The position numbers and the translations under genes are program-made. DNA of 64,000 nt from Stutzerimonas balearica DSM 6083 (lineage in GTDB: Bacteria > Pseudomonadota > Gammaproteobacteria > Pseudomonadales > Pseudomonadaceae): contig NZ_CP007511.1 of the NCBI RefSeq assembly GCF_000818015.1, positions 2,738,501 to 2,802,500 on the forward strand, in the 5' to 3' direction. Below, one piece after another: positions 17,502-25,273 of the stretch. The stretch's first letter is position 1; every line of letters starts with the position of its first letter. The notes beneath the pieces were generated by a model, which searched no databases, was not told the DNA's origin, and was given only the letters and a program-made list of their open reading frames with translations.

Positions 17502-19037
17502 GTGCCCCATCTCCCCCAACCCGTCTCCGAGCTCTATGACGTCGCCGTAATCGGCGGCGGAATCAACGGCGTCGGCATTGCTGCCGACGCGGCCGGTCGT
17601 GGGCTTTCGGTGTTTCTTTGCGAACGCGATGACCTGGCCAGCCATACCTCTTCGGCCAGCAGCAAGCTGATCCACGGTGGCCTGCGCTACCTGGAGCACT
17701 ATGAGTTTCGTCTCGTCCGAGAGGCGCTGGCAGAGCGCGAGGTGCTGCTGAACAAGGCGCCACACATCGTCAAGCCGATGCGCTTCGTGCTGCCGCACCG
17801 GCCGCACCTCCGCCCGGCCTGGATGATCCGCGCCGGGCTGTTCCTTTACGATCACCTCGGCACACGCAAGCGACTGCCCGCCTCGCGCAGCCTGCGCTTC
17901 GGTCAGGACAGCGCGCTGAAGCCGACGATCAGCCGAGGGTTCGAATATTCCGATTGCTGGGTTGACGATGCACGGCTGGTGGTGCTCAACGCCATGGCTG
18001 CACGCGAGCACGGCGCGCATATCCACACCCGCACGCAATGCCTGAGCGCCAGGCGGGCGGGAGGCATCTGGCATGTCGAGCTGCAGCGCGCCGACGGCAG
18101 CCGTTTCGCCCTACGCGCCAAGGCGCTGGTCAATGCGGCCGGCCCATGGGTCGCACAGTTCATCGGCGAAAACCTGAAGCAGCGCTCGCCCTATGGCATA
18201 CGCCTGATCCAGGGCAGCCACATCATCGTTCCGCGCCTGTTCGAAGGTGAACAGGCCTACATTCTGCAGAACGAAGATCGCCGCATCGTGTTCACGATTC
18301 CCTATCTGGATCGCTACACCATGATCGGCACCACCGACCGCGAGTACCGGGGCGACCCGGCGCAGGTCAGCATCAGCGAAGAGGAGATCGCCTACCTGCT
18401 GGCCATTTCCAACGCGCATTTCCGCAAGCAGCTGGCAGCGCAGGACATCCTGCACACCTTTGCCGGCGTCAGGCCGCTGTGCGATGACGAATCGGACAAC
18501 CCTTCGGCGGTAACCCGCGACTACACCCTGTCGCTCTCGGCTGACCCAGGCCAGGCTCCCTTGCTTTCGGTGTTCGGCGGCAAGCTGACCACCTACCGCA
18601 AGCTGGCCGAGTCCGCGCTCGCGCAGCTCAAGCCGTTCTTTACGCAGATGGGCGACAGCTGGACTGCATCGTCGCCATTGCCCGGCGCGGAGAGCTTCGG
18701 CTCGATCAGCGAGCTGGCTGCGCGGCTCACCGAGCGAGTCGTCGACATCACGCCAGAGCTGGCCCACCGCTGGGCCACGACCTACGGCAGTCGCGTCTGG
18801 CACATGCTGGGCGACGCGCGTTCACGCAGCGAGCTGGGTGAAGAACTTGGCCACGGCCTGTACCGGGCCGAAGTGGATTACCTGCTCGCCGAGGAATGGG
18901 CCACACAGGCCGAGGACATCCTCTGGCGGCGCACCAAGCTCGGCCTGGTCTGCAGCCCCGAGCAGGTCGCACAGCTGCAGCGTTACCTGGCCGATCATCC
19001 GCTGCTGCAACCCGGACGCAGCAGCGACGCCGCCTGA
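17502..19037 (+). CDS. glpD: Aerobic glycerol-3-phosphate dehydrogenase
   Basis: This 511-residue FAD-dependent peripheral membrane enzyme oxidises sn-glycerol 3-phosphate to dihydroxyacetone phosphate and passes electrons to ubiquinone. The N-terminal Rossmann motif DVAVIGGGINGVGIAADAAGRG (residues 11-32) binds FAD. The family segments SSASSKLIHGGLRYLEHYEF, AKALVNAAGPWV, IVPRLF, FTIPYLDRYTMIGTTD and SVFGGKLTTYRKLAE are all intact, with the alpha-helical C-terminal domain from about 390. The GTG start has AGGAGG at 17491-17496. A GlpR-like palindrome lies between that site and glpR. Its 3' end is only 4 bp from the convergent zapA. Confidence 0.96.
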   Translation: MPHLPQPVSELYDVAVIGGGINGVGIAADAAGRGLSVFLCERDDLASHTSSASSKLIHGGLRYLEHYEFRLVREALAEREVLLNKAPHIVKPMRFVLPHRPHLRPAWMIRAGLFLYDHLGTRKRLPASRSLRFGQDSALKPTISRGFEYSDCWVDDARLVVLNAMAAREHGAHIHTRTQCLSARRAGGIWHVELQRADGSRFALRAKALVNAAGPWVAQFIGENLKQRSPYGIRLIQGSHIIVPRLFEGEQAYILQNEDRRIVFTIPYLDRYTMIGTTDREYRGDPAQVSISEEEIAYLLAISNAHFRKQLAAQDILHTFAGVRPLCDDESDNPSAVTRDYTLSLSADPGQAPLLSVFGGKLTTYRKLAESALAQLKPFFTQMGDSWTASSPLPGAESFGSISELAARLTERVVDITPELAHRWATTYGSRVWHMLGDARSRSELGEELGHGLYRAEVDYLLAEEWATQAEDILWRRTKLGLVCSPEQVAQLQRYLADHPLLQPGRSSDAA

Positions 19038-19041
19038 GCGG

Positions 19042-19332
19042 TCAATCGCGGGTTGCATCGAGTTGCCGGTTGATCCGCGCCAGGCTGGCCGCGATGCGCT
19101 GCTCGACGCGCTGTAACTGCTCGTCCTGTTTCAGCAAGGGTACGCAGAGGTTCAGGGCCGTCAGCACCAGCAGCTTGTCGCCAGTCGCGTTGGGGAACTG
19201 CCGCTGGCTCTCGGCCAGGTGCTGCTGCAGGAGCGCGGCAGCATCCTGCAGCAGCGCTTCCTGGCTGGGCGGGGCGCGGAAGGAGTACTCGCGGCCGAAT
19301 ACCTTCAGCACCTGCACCCCATCGGCACTCAT
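19042..19332 (-). CDS. zapA: Cell division protein ZapA
   Basis: This 96-residue protein binds FtsZ and promotes bundling at the Z ring. The N-terminal part (VQVLKVFGREYSFRAPPSQEALLQDAAALL) matches the ZapA globular domain, followed by the LLVLTALNLCVPLL helix and a long C-terminal coiled coil that dimerises the protein. The start overlaps the stop of the upstream TIGR02449 gene (ATGA on the minus strand, 19329-19332), as is usual in pseudomonads. Downstream I would expect the 6S RNA gene and ygfA (5-formyl-THF cyclo-ligase), but glpD follows convergently after 4 bp. Confidence 0.9.
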   Translation of the reverse strand: MSADGVQVLKVFGREYSFRAPPSQEALLQDAAALLQQHLAESQRQFPNATGDKLLVLTALNLCVPLLKQDEQLQRVEQRIAASLARINRQLDATRD

Positions 19333-19556
19333 GCCGCTGAGCTACTGGCGGCACGGTCCAGCAGGGCCTGCAGGCGTGCCAGGGTGGCGCCCTGGCGGTC
19401 TTCCTGCTCCAGTGCGGCGAGCTGCAGGTTGTCGTTCTCCTCGCGGGCCTGCTGCAGCTGCTGTTCGAGCAACGTGCAATGTTCGCTGAGCTGCTGGTTG
19501 CGCTGCAGCAGGTCATCGATAACGGTTTCGAGTTGCGCCAGGGTGGCTTCGAGCAT
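19329..19556 (-). CDS. Small coiled-coil protein upstream of zapA (TIGR02449 family)
   Basis: This 75-residue, nearly all-helical protein (LEATLAQLETVIDDLLQRNQQLSEHCTLLEQQLQQAREENDNLQ) has leucine heptads over residues 2-50. It corresponds to the TIGR02449 family that precedes zapA in Pseudomonas; a role as a ZapA/ZapB-like division partner is often supposed but not proven. The ATG at 19556 gives the family length; the open frame extends upstream, but through non-conserved sequence. Its stop overlaps the zapA start. Confidence 0.78.
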   Translation of the reverse strand: MLEATLAQLETVIDDLLQRNQQLSEHCTLLEQQLQQAREENDNLQLAALEQEDRQGATLARLQALLDRAASSSAA

Positions 19557-19715
19557 GGGAAAGGTTTCCAGGTCGGCTTGAAAAAGCGCGCGAGAGTACC
19601 CGAAACGATGATTGCCAGGGGCCTTCATTACGCCTTCAACGCTCACGGCGGCGGCCATCGCCAAGGGAAGACGTTTGCGGTAGCCTCGGCGGCCTATTCG
19701 CAGAGGAGTATTCCC

Positions 19716-19997
19716 ATGGCACGCGCTACCGCCCGCCACATCCTGGTTTCCACCGAAGCCAAGTGCAATGAACTGAAAACCGCCATCGAAGGCGGTGCCG
19801 ACTTCGCCGAGCTGGCCCGTCAGCACTCCACCTGTCCGTCCGGCCGTGACGGCGGCAATCTGGGTTCCTTTGGCCCGGGGCAGATGGTCCGCGAGTTCGA
19901 TACCGTGGTATTCAGCGCGCCGCTCAATCAGGTGCAAGGCCCGGTGAAGACGCAGTTCGGCTATCACCTGCTGGAAGTCACCAGCCGCCAGGACTGA
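19716..19997 (+). CDS. ppiC: Parvulin-type peptidyl-prolyl cis-trans isomerase C
   Basis: This 93-residue single-domain cytoplasmic parvulin catalyses proline isomerisation in protein folding. It runs from ARHILVSTEAKCNELKTAIEGGADFAELARQHSTCPSGRDGGNLGSFGPGQMV to FGYHLLEVTSRQD and contains the rotamase signature GGNLGSFGPGQMVREFDTVVF. Catalytic-site histidines (RHILV and GYHLLEV) and the cysteine near the first strand pair (HSTC) are in place. GAGGAG at 19703-19708 supports the ATG at 19716; the longer open frame upstream is not protein-like. A strong hairpin terminator follows seven bases after the stop. Confidence 0.93.
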   Translation: MARATARHILVSTEAKCNELKTAIEGGADFAELARQHSTCPSGRDGGNLGSFGPGQMVREFDTVVFSAPLNQVQGPVKTQFGYHLLEVTSRQD

Positions 19998-20003
19998 ACG
20001 CGA

Positions 20004-20027
20004 AAAGGCCCGGTTTCCCGGGCCTTT
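20004..20027 (+). terminator. Rho-independent terminator after ppiC (probably bidirectional)
   Basis: A perfect 10-bp stem (20004-20013 with 20018-20027; AAAGGCCCGG arms) encloses a TTTC loop. It ends in TTT on the plus strand and in TTTT on the minus strand, so it can also serve the convergent DUF2789 gene. Confidence 0.88.
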
Positions 20028-20038
20028 CTATGTAGCGC

Positions 20039-20299
20039 TCAGCGCGGTTCGCCGGCTCTGTCACGGTTCTCGTGCAGGAGCACATTGAGTTCATCGACCA
20101 CCGGCTCCCAGGCGTCGTCGCTCGCCAGCGCCTCACGCAGCATCTGCGCCTGGCCGGGGCTCCAGAACGATGCCTCGGTGAGCTTGACGTCGTCGGGCAG
20201 TGGGTAGTGTTCGGCGATGAACGCGTCGATTCCCGCCTGATCGGAAGGCAGGCCGAGCTGCTCGAAAAGCAGTTCGAGGGTTTTGCTTACCGGTTCCAT
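20039..20299 (-). CDS. DUF2789 family small protein
   Basis: This 86-residue soluble protein (EPVSKTLELLFEQLGLPSDQAGIDAFIAEHYPLPDDVKL, then EASFWSPGQAQMLREALASDDAWEPVVDELNVLL) matches the DUF2789 family of pseudomonads and relatives. It is mainly helical and acidic. No function is known. The start at 20299 is supported by AAGGAG upstream; the 15 extra upstream codons are rejected for that reason. The ppiC terminator lies just beyond its stop. Confidence 0.85.
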   Translation of the reverse strand: MEPVSKTLELLFEQLGLPSDQAGIDAFIAEHYPLPDDVKLTEASFWSPGQAQMLREALASDDAWEPVVDELNVLLHENRDRAGEPR

Positions 20300-20378
20300 A
20301 GAAGTCTCCTTTCGAATCGAAGCGGCATTACCGTGGCGTTGCACAATAGAGAGCCGCCAACCCGCTGCGGTTCCACGA

Positions 20379-21299
20379 TCAACCGAGCGACAGCCCGATC
20401 GCGACCAGCAATGGCGTCGTCACGCTGATCGCCACGTTCAAGCCCATCGCCGGCAGCAAAGCACGCTCGCGGCAGGGCTCGCCGCGGAGCAGCCAGCCAG
20501 CGCGCACAGCCAGCGGCAGGGTCGCACAACCCAGCAGCACCGCCATGGGTGCGACGCCTGCCATTACCACCGCCACCAGCAGCAGATAGGTGGCGAACCA
20601 CTGCAGCCAGAGCAGTCGCACACAGCGGGCGCAACCGAGGACCATGGGCAATGTGCGCCGGCCAACCCGCCGGTCCGCCTCGATGTCTGGAAACTGGTTG
20701 AGCAACAGCAGGTTGTTGCACAGCGCAAAAGGCACCAGCGAAAGCGCCAACCCGGTGCCATCGACCCTGCCTGCCAGCGCCAACTGCGTTCCGAGCACCA
20801 TCAGCGGTCCGAAGCCCAGGCCAGGCGCCACCAGGCACAACCAAGGCCGTCTCGTTACCCAAGGAGTATAGGCAACGACCAGCAACAGCCCGAGCAATCC
20901 TAGCGGCCCCAGGCGCAGGGCCAGGGTCGGATCGCGCCAGAGAAGCCAGGCGCCGCTGGCAGCGCAAAGCGCCAGGCTGCCGATGCCCAGCCAGAGCGCC
21001 ACGGGTGCGAGCCCCGGCTGTGCAGGAAGTGTCCCGCTGCCGCCGCTGAACGCCGTGCGTCGAGTCTGTTGATCCAGCCCGCTACGAAAATCGGCATATT
21101 CGTTCAGCGCATTCACCGCCGCATGCGCGGCGATTGCGCCGATCAGTACCGCCAGCACGTCCCACAACGCGATCTGGCTGCCGACCTGCCGTATGGCCAG
21201 CGCGACGCCCAACGCCACACAGGTGACGGCTTGCAGCAGAAAGCGAAACCGGATCACGCCCAGTCCGGCCAGAAATTCCGGCATTTGCCTGGCTCCCAC
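20379..21299 (-). CDS. UbiA/MenA superfamily prenyltransferase
   Basis: This 306-residue polytopic membrane protein has about eight to nine helices. The two aspartate-rich motifs of intramembrane prenyltransferases are clear: NALNEYADFRSGLD (about residues 63-76), which binds the Mg-diphosphate, and FPDIEADRRVGRRTLPM (about 202-218). The first motif is closer to MenA (NxxNDYxDxxxGxD) than to UbiA. Pseudomonads normally use ubiquinone and lack menaquinone, and no quinone gene is adjacent, so the aromatic substrate is unknown. ATG codons at residues 1 and 6 are both possible. Confidence 0.85.
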   Translation of the reverse strand: MGARQMPEFLAGLGVIRFRFLLQAVTCVALGVALAIRQVGSQIALWDVLAVLIGAIAAHAAVNALNEYADFRSGLDQQTRRTAFSGGSGTLPAQPGLAPVALWLGIGSLALCAASGAWLLWRDPTLALRLGPLGLLGLLLVVAYTPWVTRRPWLCLVAPGLGFGPLMVLGTQLALAGRVDGTGLALSLVPFALCNNLLLLNQFPDIEADRRVGRRTLPMVLGCARCVRLLWLQWFATYLLLVAVVMAGVAPMAVLLGCATLPLAVRAGWLLRGEPCRERALLPAMGLNVAISVTTPLLVAIGLSLG

Positions 21300-21428
21300 G
21301 AAGATGGCCCCGCCATGGTGGAACGGTCCGTCGCCAGGCCCGTTGACTCAGGTCAGCACGGCGCAGCCGAGCGCTTTGCCTGATTCGGCGGTCCAACGCG
21401 AAGCCATTCACCGCAAGAGGGTCTTGCC

Positions 21429-21893
21429 ATGGGACTGTTCGACCGCATCAAAGAGAAACTGGGCCTTGGTGGCGTTTCCAACGAAGCACACAAGCCGACC
21501 AGCACCGCGCCCACCAGCGCCTCGACCAGCAATGAACAAGGCGCGACGCTGACTACCAATCGGCCATCCGCCACCGATAATGCGACCCTGGCACCGGGCC
21601 AGGACCTTAACGCGGCCCCCGCCCACCTGTCCCAGGTGGACGTAGCAGCCAAGCTCGATTCGATGGCTGCCAGTCATGCCGAAAAGCTCAACTGGCGGAC
21701 ATCGATCGTCGACCTGATGAAGCTGCTCGGCCTGGACAGCAGCCTGGAATCGCGCCGCGAGCTGGCCGTCGAGCTGGGCTGCCCGGCCGAGAAAATGAGC
21801 GACTCGGCGCAGATGAACATGTGGTTGCACCGTGAAGTACTCAAGCGGGTCGCCGATCACGGCGGTAGCGTTCCGCCCGAACTGCTGCACTAG
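21429..21893 (+). CDS. DUF3597 family protein
   Basis: This 154-residue soluble protein has a short amphipathic start (GLFDRIKEKLGLGG), a low-complexity S/T/A/N-rich linker (residues 17-65) and a compact C-terminal DUF3597 domain (about 68-154) with SQVDVAAKLDSMAASHAEKLNWRTSIVDLMKLLGLDSSLESRRELAVELG and a closing MNMWLHREVLKRVADHGG. The domain resembles peptidoglycan-binding-like helical folds in some annotations, but no activity is established. The ATG at 21429 is preceded by AAGAGG. A perfect hairpin follows the stop. Confidence 0.87.
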   Translation: MGLFDRIKEKLGLGGVSNEAHKPTSTAPTSASTSNEQGATLTTNRPSATDNATLAPGQDLNAAPAHLSQVDVAAKLDSMAASHAEKLNWRTSIVDLMKLLGLDSSLESRRELAVELGCPAEKMSDSAQMNMWLHREVLKRVADHGGSVPPELLH

Positions 21894-21901
21894 AAATGCA
21901 A

Positions 21902-21923
21902 AGGGCCGCCTCACGGCGGCCCT
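21902..21923 (+). terminator. Hairpin terminator between DUF3597 and the convergent HPF paralogue
   Basis: AGGGCCGCC (21902-21910) and GGCGGCCCT (21915-21923) form a perfect 9-bp stem with a TCAC loop, 8 bp after the DUF3597 stop. The T-tract is weak. It is placed to serve both convergent genes. Confidence 0.7.
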
Positions 21924-21946
21924 CATTACCGGCTACTTGCTAGCGC

Positions 21947-22357
21947 TCAGGCCAGGCGGGCCTGCTCATCGGCGAGGAAGTCCTCCTCCAGCAGAGCATC
22001 GCTCGCCGCGCTGGAACCCAGCGGCTGCGCGGCGACTGCATTGCGCTTCGCACGCGCCTTGCCGAACTGATGGCCGAGGGCCTTGTCGAGCTTTTCCATG
22101 GCGCCGTCGATGGCCAGTTCCAGCGACTCGGCCTTGTGGGTCACCGAAACCGGCTGCAGCCCCTTGGGCCGCGCCTCCATCTGGCAGCGCTTGTCCTGGG
22201 CGCCAGCCTTGTCTCCGTTCTCATCACTCAGATGCACGACGATCCGCGTCAGATCGTCGTCGTAGCGCTCCAGTCTGCTGGCGACACTGGCACTCACCCA
22301 GTCTGCAAGCCGGGCACTGCCGTCGATATGGTTATCGCTGTGAACCTGGATTTGCAT
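21947..22357 (-). CDS. HPF/RaiA-family ribosome-associated protein, paralogue 1
   Basis: This 136-residue protein has an N-terminal S30EA/HPF domain (about residues 1-98: MQIQVHSDNHIDGSARLADWV, then RIVVHLSDENGDKAGAQDKRCQMEARP and SVTHKAESLELAIDGAMEKL) and a 38-residue tail rich in A, S and E. The domain binds the 30S decoding site and silences ribosomes in stationary phase. The tail is not the C-terminal dimerisation domain of long HPF. A second close paralogue lies at 44203-44514, sharing DENG-K-G-QDKRCQ-EAR and VTHKAESL-LAIDGA-EK. Neither is linked to rpoN, where the canonical hpf usually lies. Confidence 0.85.
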   Translation of the reverse strand: MQIQVHSDNHIDGSARLADWVSASVASRLERYDDDLTRIVVHLSDENGDKAGAQDKRCQMEARPKGLQPVSVTHKAESLELAIDGAMEKLDKALGHQFGKARAKRNAVAAQPLGSSAASDALLEEDFLADEQARLA

Positions 22358-22571
22358 AAGTCGTCCTTACCTTGGCTTGTGGACACGGCCACCGTCGTCG
22401 AGTGGCCTGGCACCAGCTATGCCACCGTCCGGCCCGATGCGCAATGGGCAAAATCGCGCAGCGGCTGCCGGAGCACGAACAGGTTCGGCGCAGGGTGCAG
22501 CCCGCTAGCAGCGGTTCGTAGCCGTTGCGATGCCGTTCGCAACGCCAACGCCCGAGACAACAAACTGTAAG

Positions 22572-22599
22572 AAAATGCGGGCCGCGCGATCGGCGGCCC
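22572..22599 (-). terminator. Candidate terminator of the 86-aa gene
   Basis: On the minus strand the 7-bp stem GGGCCGC/GCGGCCC (22579-22585 with 22593-22599) is followed by GCATTTTC, a modest T-run, 24 bp beyond the stop of the gene at 22623. The remaining 200 bp up to the HPF gene shows no other feature. Confidence 0.5.
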
Positions 22600-22622
22600 G
22601 GGAAGGTCGTTTGCAGACGGTC

Positions 22623-22883
22623 TCAGGCCGCCTGCGAAAACAGCGCATGCCCGTGATCGAGCGCCTGATCGACCAGCCAGCGCCCGTGTGCCAGCGACAG
22701 CCGCTGGGCGATCTGCAGTTCGCTGACGAAGCCGTGACTACCCGAAACCGGCAAGCGCCGAGTGGTATGTCCGGCGGGATCGGTGATCCGACAGCCCAGG
22801 GCCCAGGGAGTAGGAGCCCCCGGGTACTCCATGACGTCGGCGACGATGGTGTGGTCGCGGTAGGTGCATTGCATGGTGCTCAT
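22623..22883 (-). CDS. Hypothetical protein, 86 residues
   Basis: I do not recognise this family. The predicted protein is soluble, with an N-terminal strand-rich half (MQCTYRDHTIVADVMEYPG, WALGCRITDP, HTTRRLPVSG) and a helical C-terminal half (SELQIAQRLSLAHGRWLVDQALDHGHALF). GAGGTAA upstream of the ATG at 22883 supports translation; a second ATG three codons later is possible. A hairpin terminator follows. The larger open frame extends upstream of this start, but there it has no protein-like character. Confidence 0.6.
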   Translation of the reverse strand: MSTMQCTYRDHTIVADVMEYPGAPTPWALGCRITDPAGHTTRRLPVSGSHGFVSELQIAQRLSLAHGRWLVDQALDHGHALFSQAA

Positions 22884-23014
22884 GGTCGTTACCTCGCAAT
22901 CAGCCTTGGCTTTGCCCCCGGCGACCGCTCGGCGGCTGCCGCACCGGGGTCTGTCCAAGGCTGCGCGCAGAGTTCGGCCGACGCAAGCCGTACCGACGAA
23001 CGCGCCGACTCGGC

Positions 23015-23830
23015 TCAGGCGTCCAGCGAGGGCCCGATCATGCGCGACAGTTGCGCATACACACCGGGGGCTGCCACGAGATAGGGGTTGCCCTCGAGCA
23101 GCCCATCGCCGCGCAGAAAGTCGTTCGCCAGCGCGCCGGCCTCCTTCACCAGGACCAACCCGGCGAGGCAATCCCAGCTCTTGAGCTGGGTCTCGTAGTA
23201 ACCGATCAGGCGTCCGGCGGCGACATAGGCCGTCATCAGCGCGCCAGAGCCGTTGCGCAGGAACATTCCGCCCTCGGCAAGCAACTGCACGAGGAAGGGA
23301 ATGAAGTGCTCCTTGCCGCGCGGATGGAAGGTACCCGCCCCGGTGAGCCCCTCACTGACGTGGGTCGCCGCACTGGCCTTTAGCGGCTCTTCATTGACAT
23401 AGGCGCCGCGTCCCAGGCAGCCATGAAAGAGTTCGTCGTGGTTGGGGTCGGCGATGGCGCCAACACAGGGTTGGCCATCGACCAAGAGGCCAACCGATAC
23501 GCACCAGTTGTGCAGCCCATGCAGGAAGCAGGCGGTTCCGTCGATCGGATCAATCACCCACACGCAACGGGCCTTGAGGTCGGCGGCGCCGCTTTCCTCG
23601 CCGAGAAAACCGTCTTCGGGAAACCGTTCGGCCAGCTGCGAGCGCAGGAACTGCTCGATCCGCTGGTCCGCGACGCTGACGACATCCTGCCGGTCGCCGC
23701 CCTTGTGTTCGACCGTCAGCGTCGCGCGCGAGCGATACAGTGCCATGCCCATCTGCGCCGCTTCGCGCGCCAGGGAGCAGGCAAAGGCGTAACGGGCGTC
23801 GATATCGAGCGGCTGGTCGGCAGGCGTCAT
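23015..23830 (-). CDS. Inositol monophosphatase family protein
   Basis: This 271-residue soluble Mg-dependent phosphatase of the IMPase/FBPase fold carries the metal-site motifs GEESG (about residue 77), WVIDPIDGTACFLHG (about 91-105) and the late SWDCLAGLVLVKEAG. The conserved aspartates and glutamate are intact. Within the superfamily the substrate may be an inositol phosphate, histidinol phosphate or a nucleotide (PAP/PAPS, as for CysQ); sequence alone does not decide. The DNA after it (23831-24064 toward amtB) has no recognisable gene. Confidence 0.85.
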   Translation of the reverse strand: MTPADQPLDIDARYAFACSLAREAAQMGMALYRSRATLTVEHKGGDRQDVVSVADQRIEQFLRSQLAERFPEDGFLGEESGAADLKARCVWVIDPIDGTACFLHGLHNWCVSVGLLVDGQPCVGAIADPNHDELFHGCLGRGAYVNEEPLKASAATHVSEGLTGAGTFHPRGKEHFIPFLVQLLAEGGMFLRNGSGALMTAYVAAGRLIGYYETQLKSWDCLAGLVLVKEAGALANDFLRGDGLLEGNPYLVAAPGVYAQLSRMIGPSLDA

Positions 23831-24064
23831 GGCGGGCTTCCTGTAGGCGGAGGCGCGATTCTAGACAAGCTGCCAGGCAAGAGACACCGCCGCCAGGCCG
23901 GTTTTCCTGACACGAGGGAGCAGAGCGTCGCACCGGCTCAGCTCGCTGCCCCCTTCATCGCGCTGCACCCACCTGCCCCGCTTGCGGCATTCCTGCTCCA
24001 GTAACCGGGCGCTGCTCACAACGGGCCGACTGCGGGCGAACGACTGGCGTTCGCCCGCGCCGCG

Positions 24065-25273
24065 TCAATCCTGATTAAGCGCACCGATGCGGTGAATCGA
24101 CAGATCCGCGCCGTTGAATTCCTCTTCCTGCGACAAACGGATACCGAGCGTGGCGCGCAGCAGACCATAAACCGCAAAACCGCCGACCAGCGCCACACCA
24201 ACGCCCAGTAGCGAGCCAATCAACTGGCTGGCCAGGCTGACGCCGCCCAGGCCGCCAAGCCAGTGCTGGCCGAACAGGCCGCAAGCGACTCCGCCCCAGA
24301 CACCACACAGGCCGTGCAGCGGCCAGACGCCGAGCACGTCGTCGATCTTCCACTTGTTCTGGGTGGCGGTGAACGCCCAGACGAACAGTGCTCCGGCGAT
24401 CGCTCCGGTGGCCAGCGCACCCACCGGGTGCATCAGGTCGGAACCGGCGCAAACGGCTACCAGCCCGGCCAGCGGCCCGTTGTGCAGAAAGCCCGGGTCG
24501 TTGCGGCCAACCAGCCAGGCCGAGGCCGTACCGCCGACCATCGCCATCAGCGAGTTGACGGCGACCAGGCCGCTGATGCCCTCGAGTGACTGCGCACTCA
24601 TCACGTTGAAGCCGAACCAGCCGACGATGAGGATCCACGAGCCCAGCGCCAGGAACGGGATGTTCGAGGGCGCAAAGGCAACCAGGCGGCCATCACGGTA
24701 GCGACCGTTGCGCCGGCCGAGCAGGATCACCGCACCGAAGGCCAGCCAGCCCCCCATGGCATGCACCACCACGGAGCCGGCGAAGTCATGGAAGGCCGCG
24801 CCAAAGGTCGCCTCCAGCCAGGCCTGCAGGCCCAGGTTGCCGTTCCAGATCAGGCCTTCGAAGAAGGGATAGACGAAGGCAACGATCAGCAGCGTGGCGC
24901 ATAGCTGCGGGCCGAACTTGGCGCGCTCGGCGATACCACCGGAAATGATCGCCGGGATGGCCGCGGCAAAGGTAAGCAGAAAGAAGAACTTCACCAGCGC
25001 ATAGCCGTGATCGGCCACCAACTGATCGGCCGGGTTCATGAAGGTGACGCCGTAGGCGATCCAGTAGCCGATGAAGAAGTAGGCCAGGGTCGAGACGGCG
25101 AAGTCGGTGATGATCTTCGACAGTGCGTTGACCTGGTTCTTCAGGCGCACCGTACCCACCTCCAGAAAGGCGAAGCCGGCGTGCATCGCCAGCACCATCA
25201 CGGCACCGATCAGGATGAAAAGCGTGTTGGAGCCGTGCACCAGGGACTGCACGGCACTATCGAGGTTTTCCAT
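24065..25273 (-). CDS. amtB: Ammonium transporter
   Basis: This 402-residue inner-membrane Amt/Rh-family channel has 11 helices from about residue 18 onward. The twin-histidine pore is visible as HDFAGSVVVHAMGGWLAFG (about 162-180) and DDVLGVWPLHGLCGVWGG (about 313-330). Family signatures include AERAKFGPQL and the cytoplasmic C-terminal tail GIRLSQEEEFNGADLSIHRIG, which transmits PII control. It lacks the cleaved signal peptide of E. coli AmtB: the ATG at 25273 leads straight into the first helix. glnK, usually upstream, is not adjacent, so this may be a second Amt protein. Transport is of NH4+/NH3 for assimilation. Confidence 0.93.
   Translation of the reverse strand: MENLDSAVQSLVHGSNTLFILIGAVMVLAMHAGFAFLEVGTVRLKNQVNALSKIITDFAVSTLAYFFIGYWIAYGVTFMNPADQLVADHGYALVKFFFLLTFAAAIPAIISGGIAERAKFGPQLCATLLIVAFVYPFFEGLIWNGNLGLQAWLEATFGAAFHDFAGSVVVHAMGGWLAFGAVILLGRRNGRYRDGRLVAFAPSNIPFLALGSWILIVGWFGFNVMSAQSLEGISGLVAVNSLMAMVGGTASAWLVGRNDPGFLHNGPLAGLVAVCAGSDLMHPVGALATGAIAGALFVWAFTATQNKWKIDDVLGVWPLHGLCGVWGGVACGLFGQHWLGGLGGVSLASQLIGSLLGVGVALVGGFAVYGLLRATLGIRLSQEEEFNGADLSIHRIGALNQD

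Noticed and set aside
19037..19042. 6S RNA gene expected next to zapA
   Set aside because: Only 4 bp separate zapA from glpD, and no 6S-like bulged hairpin is seen nearby.
22358..22571. Possible gene between the HPF paralogue and the 86-aa protein
   Set aside because: Open frames lack ribosome binding sites and protein-like composition.
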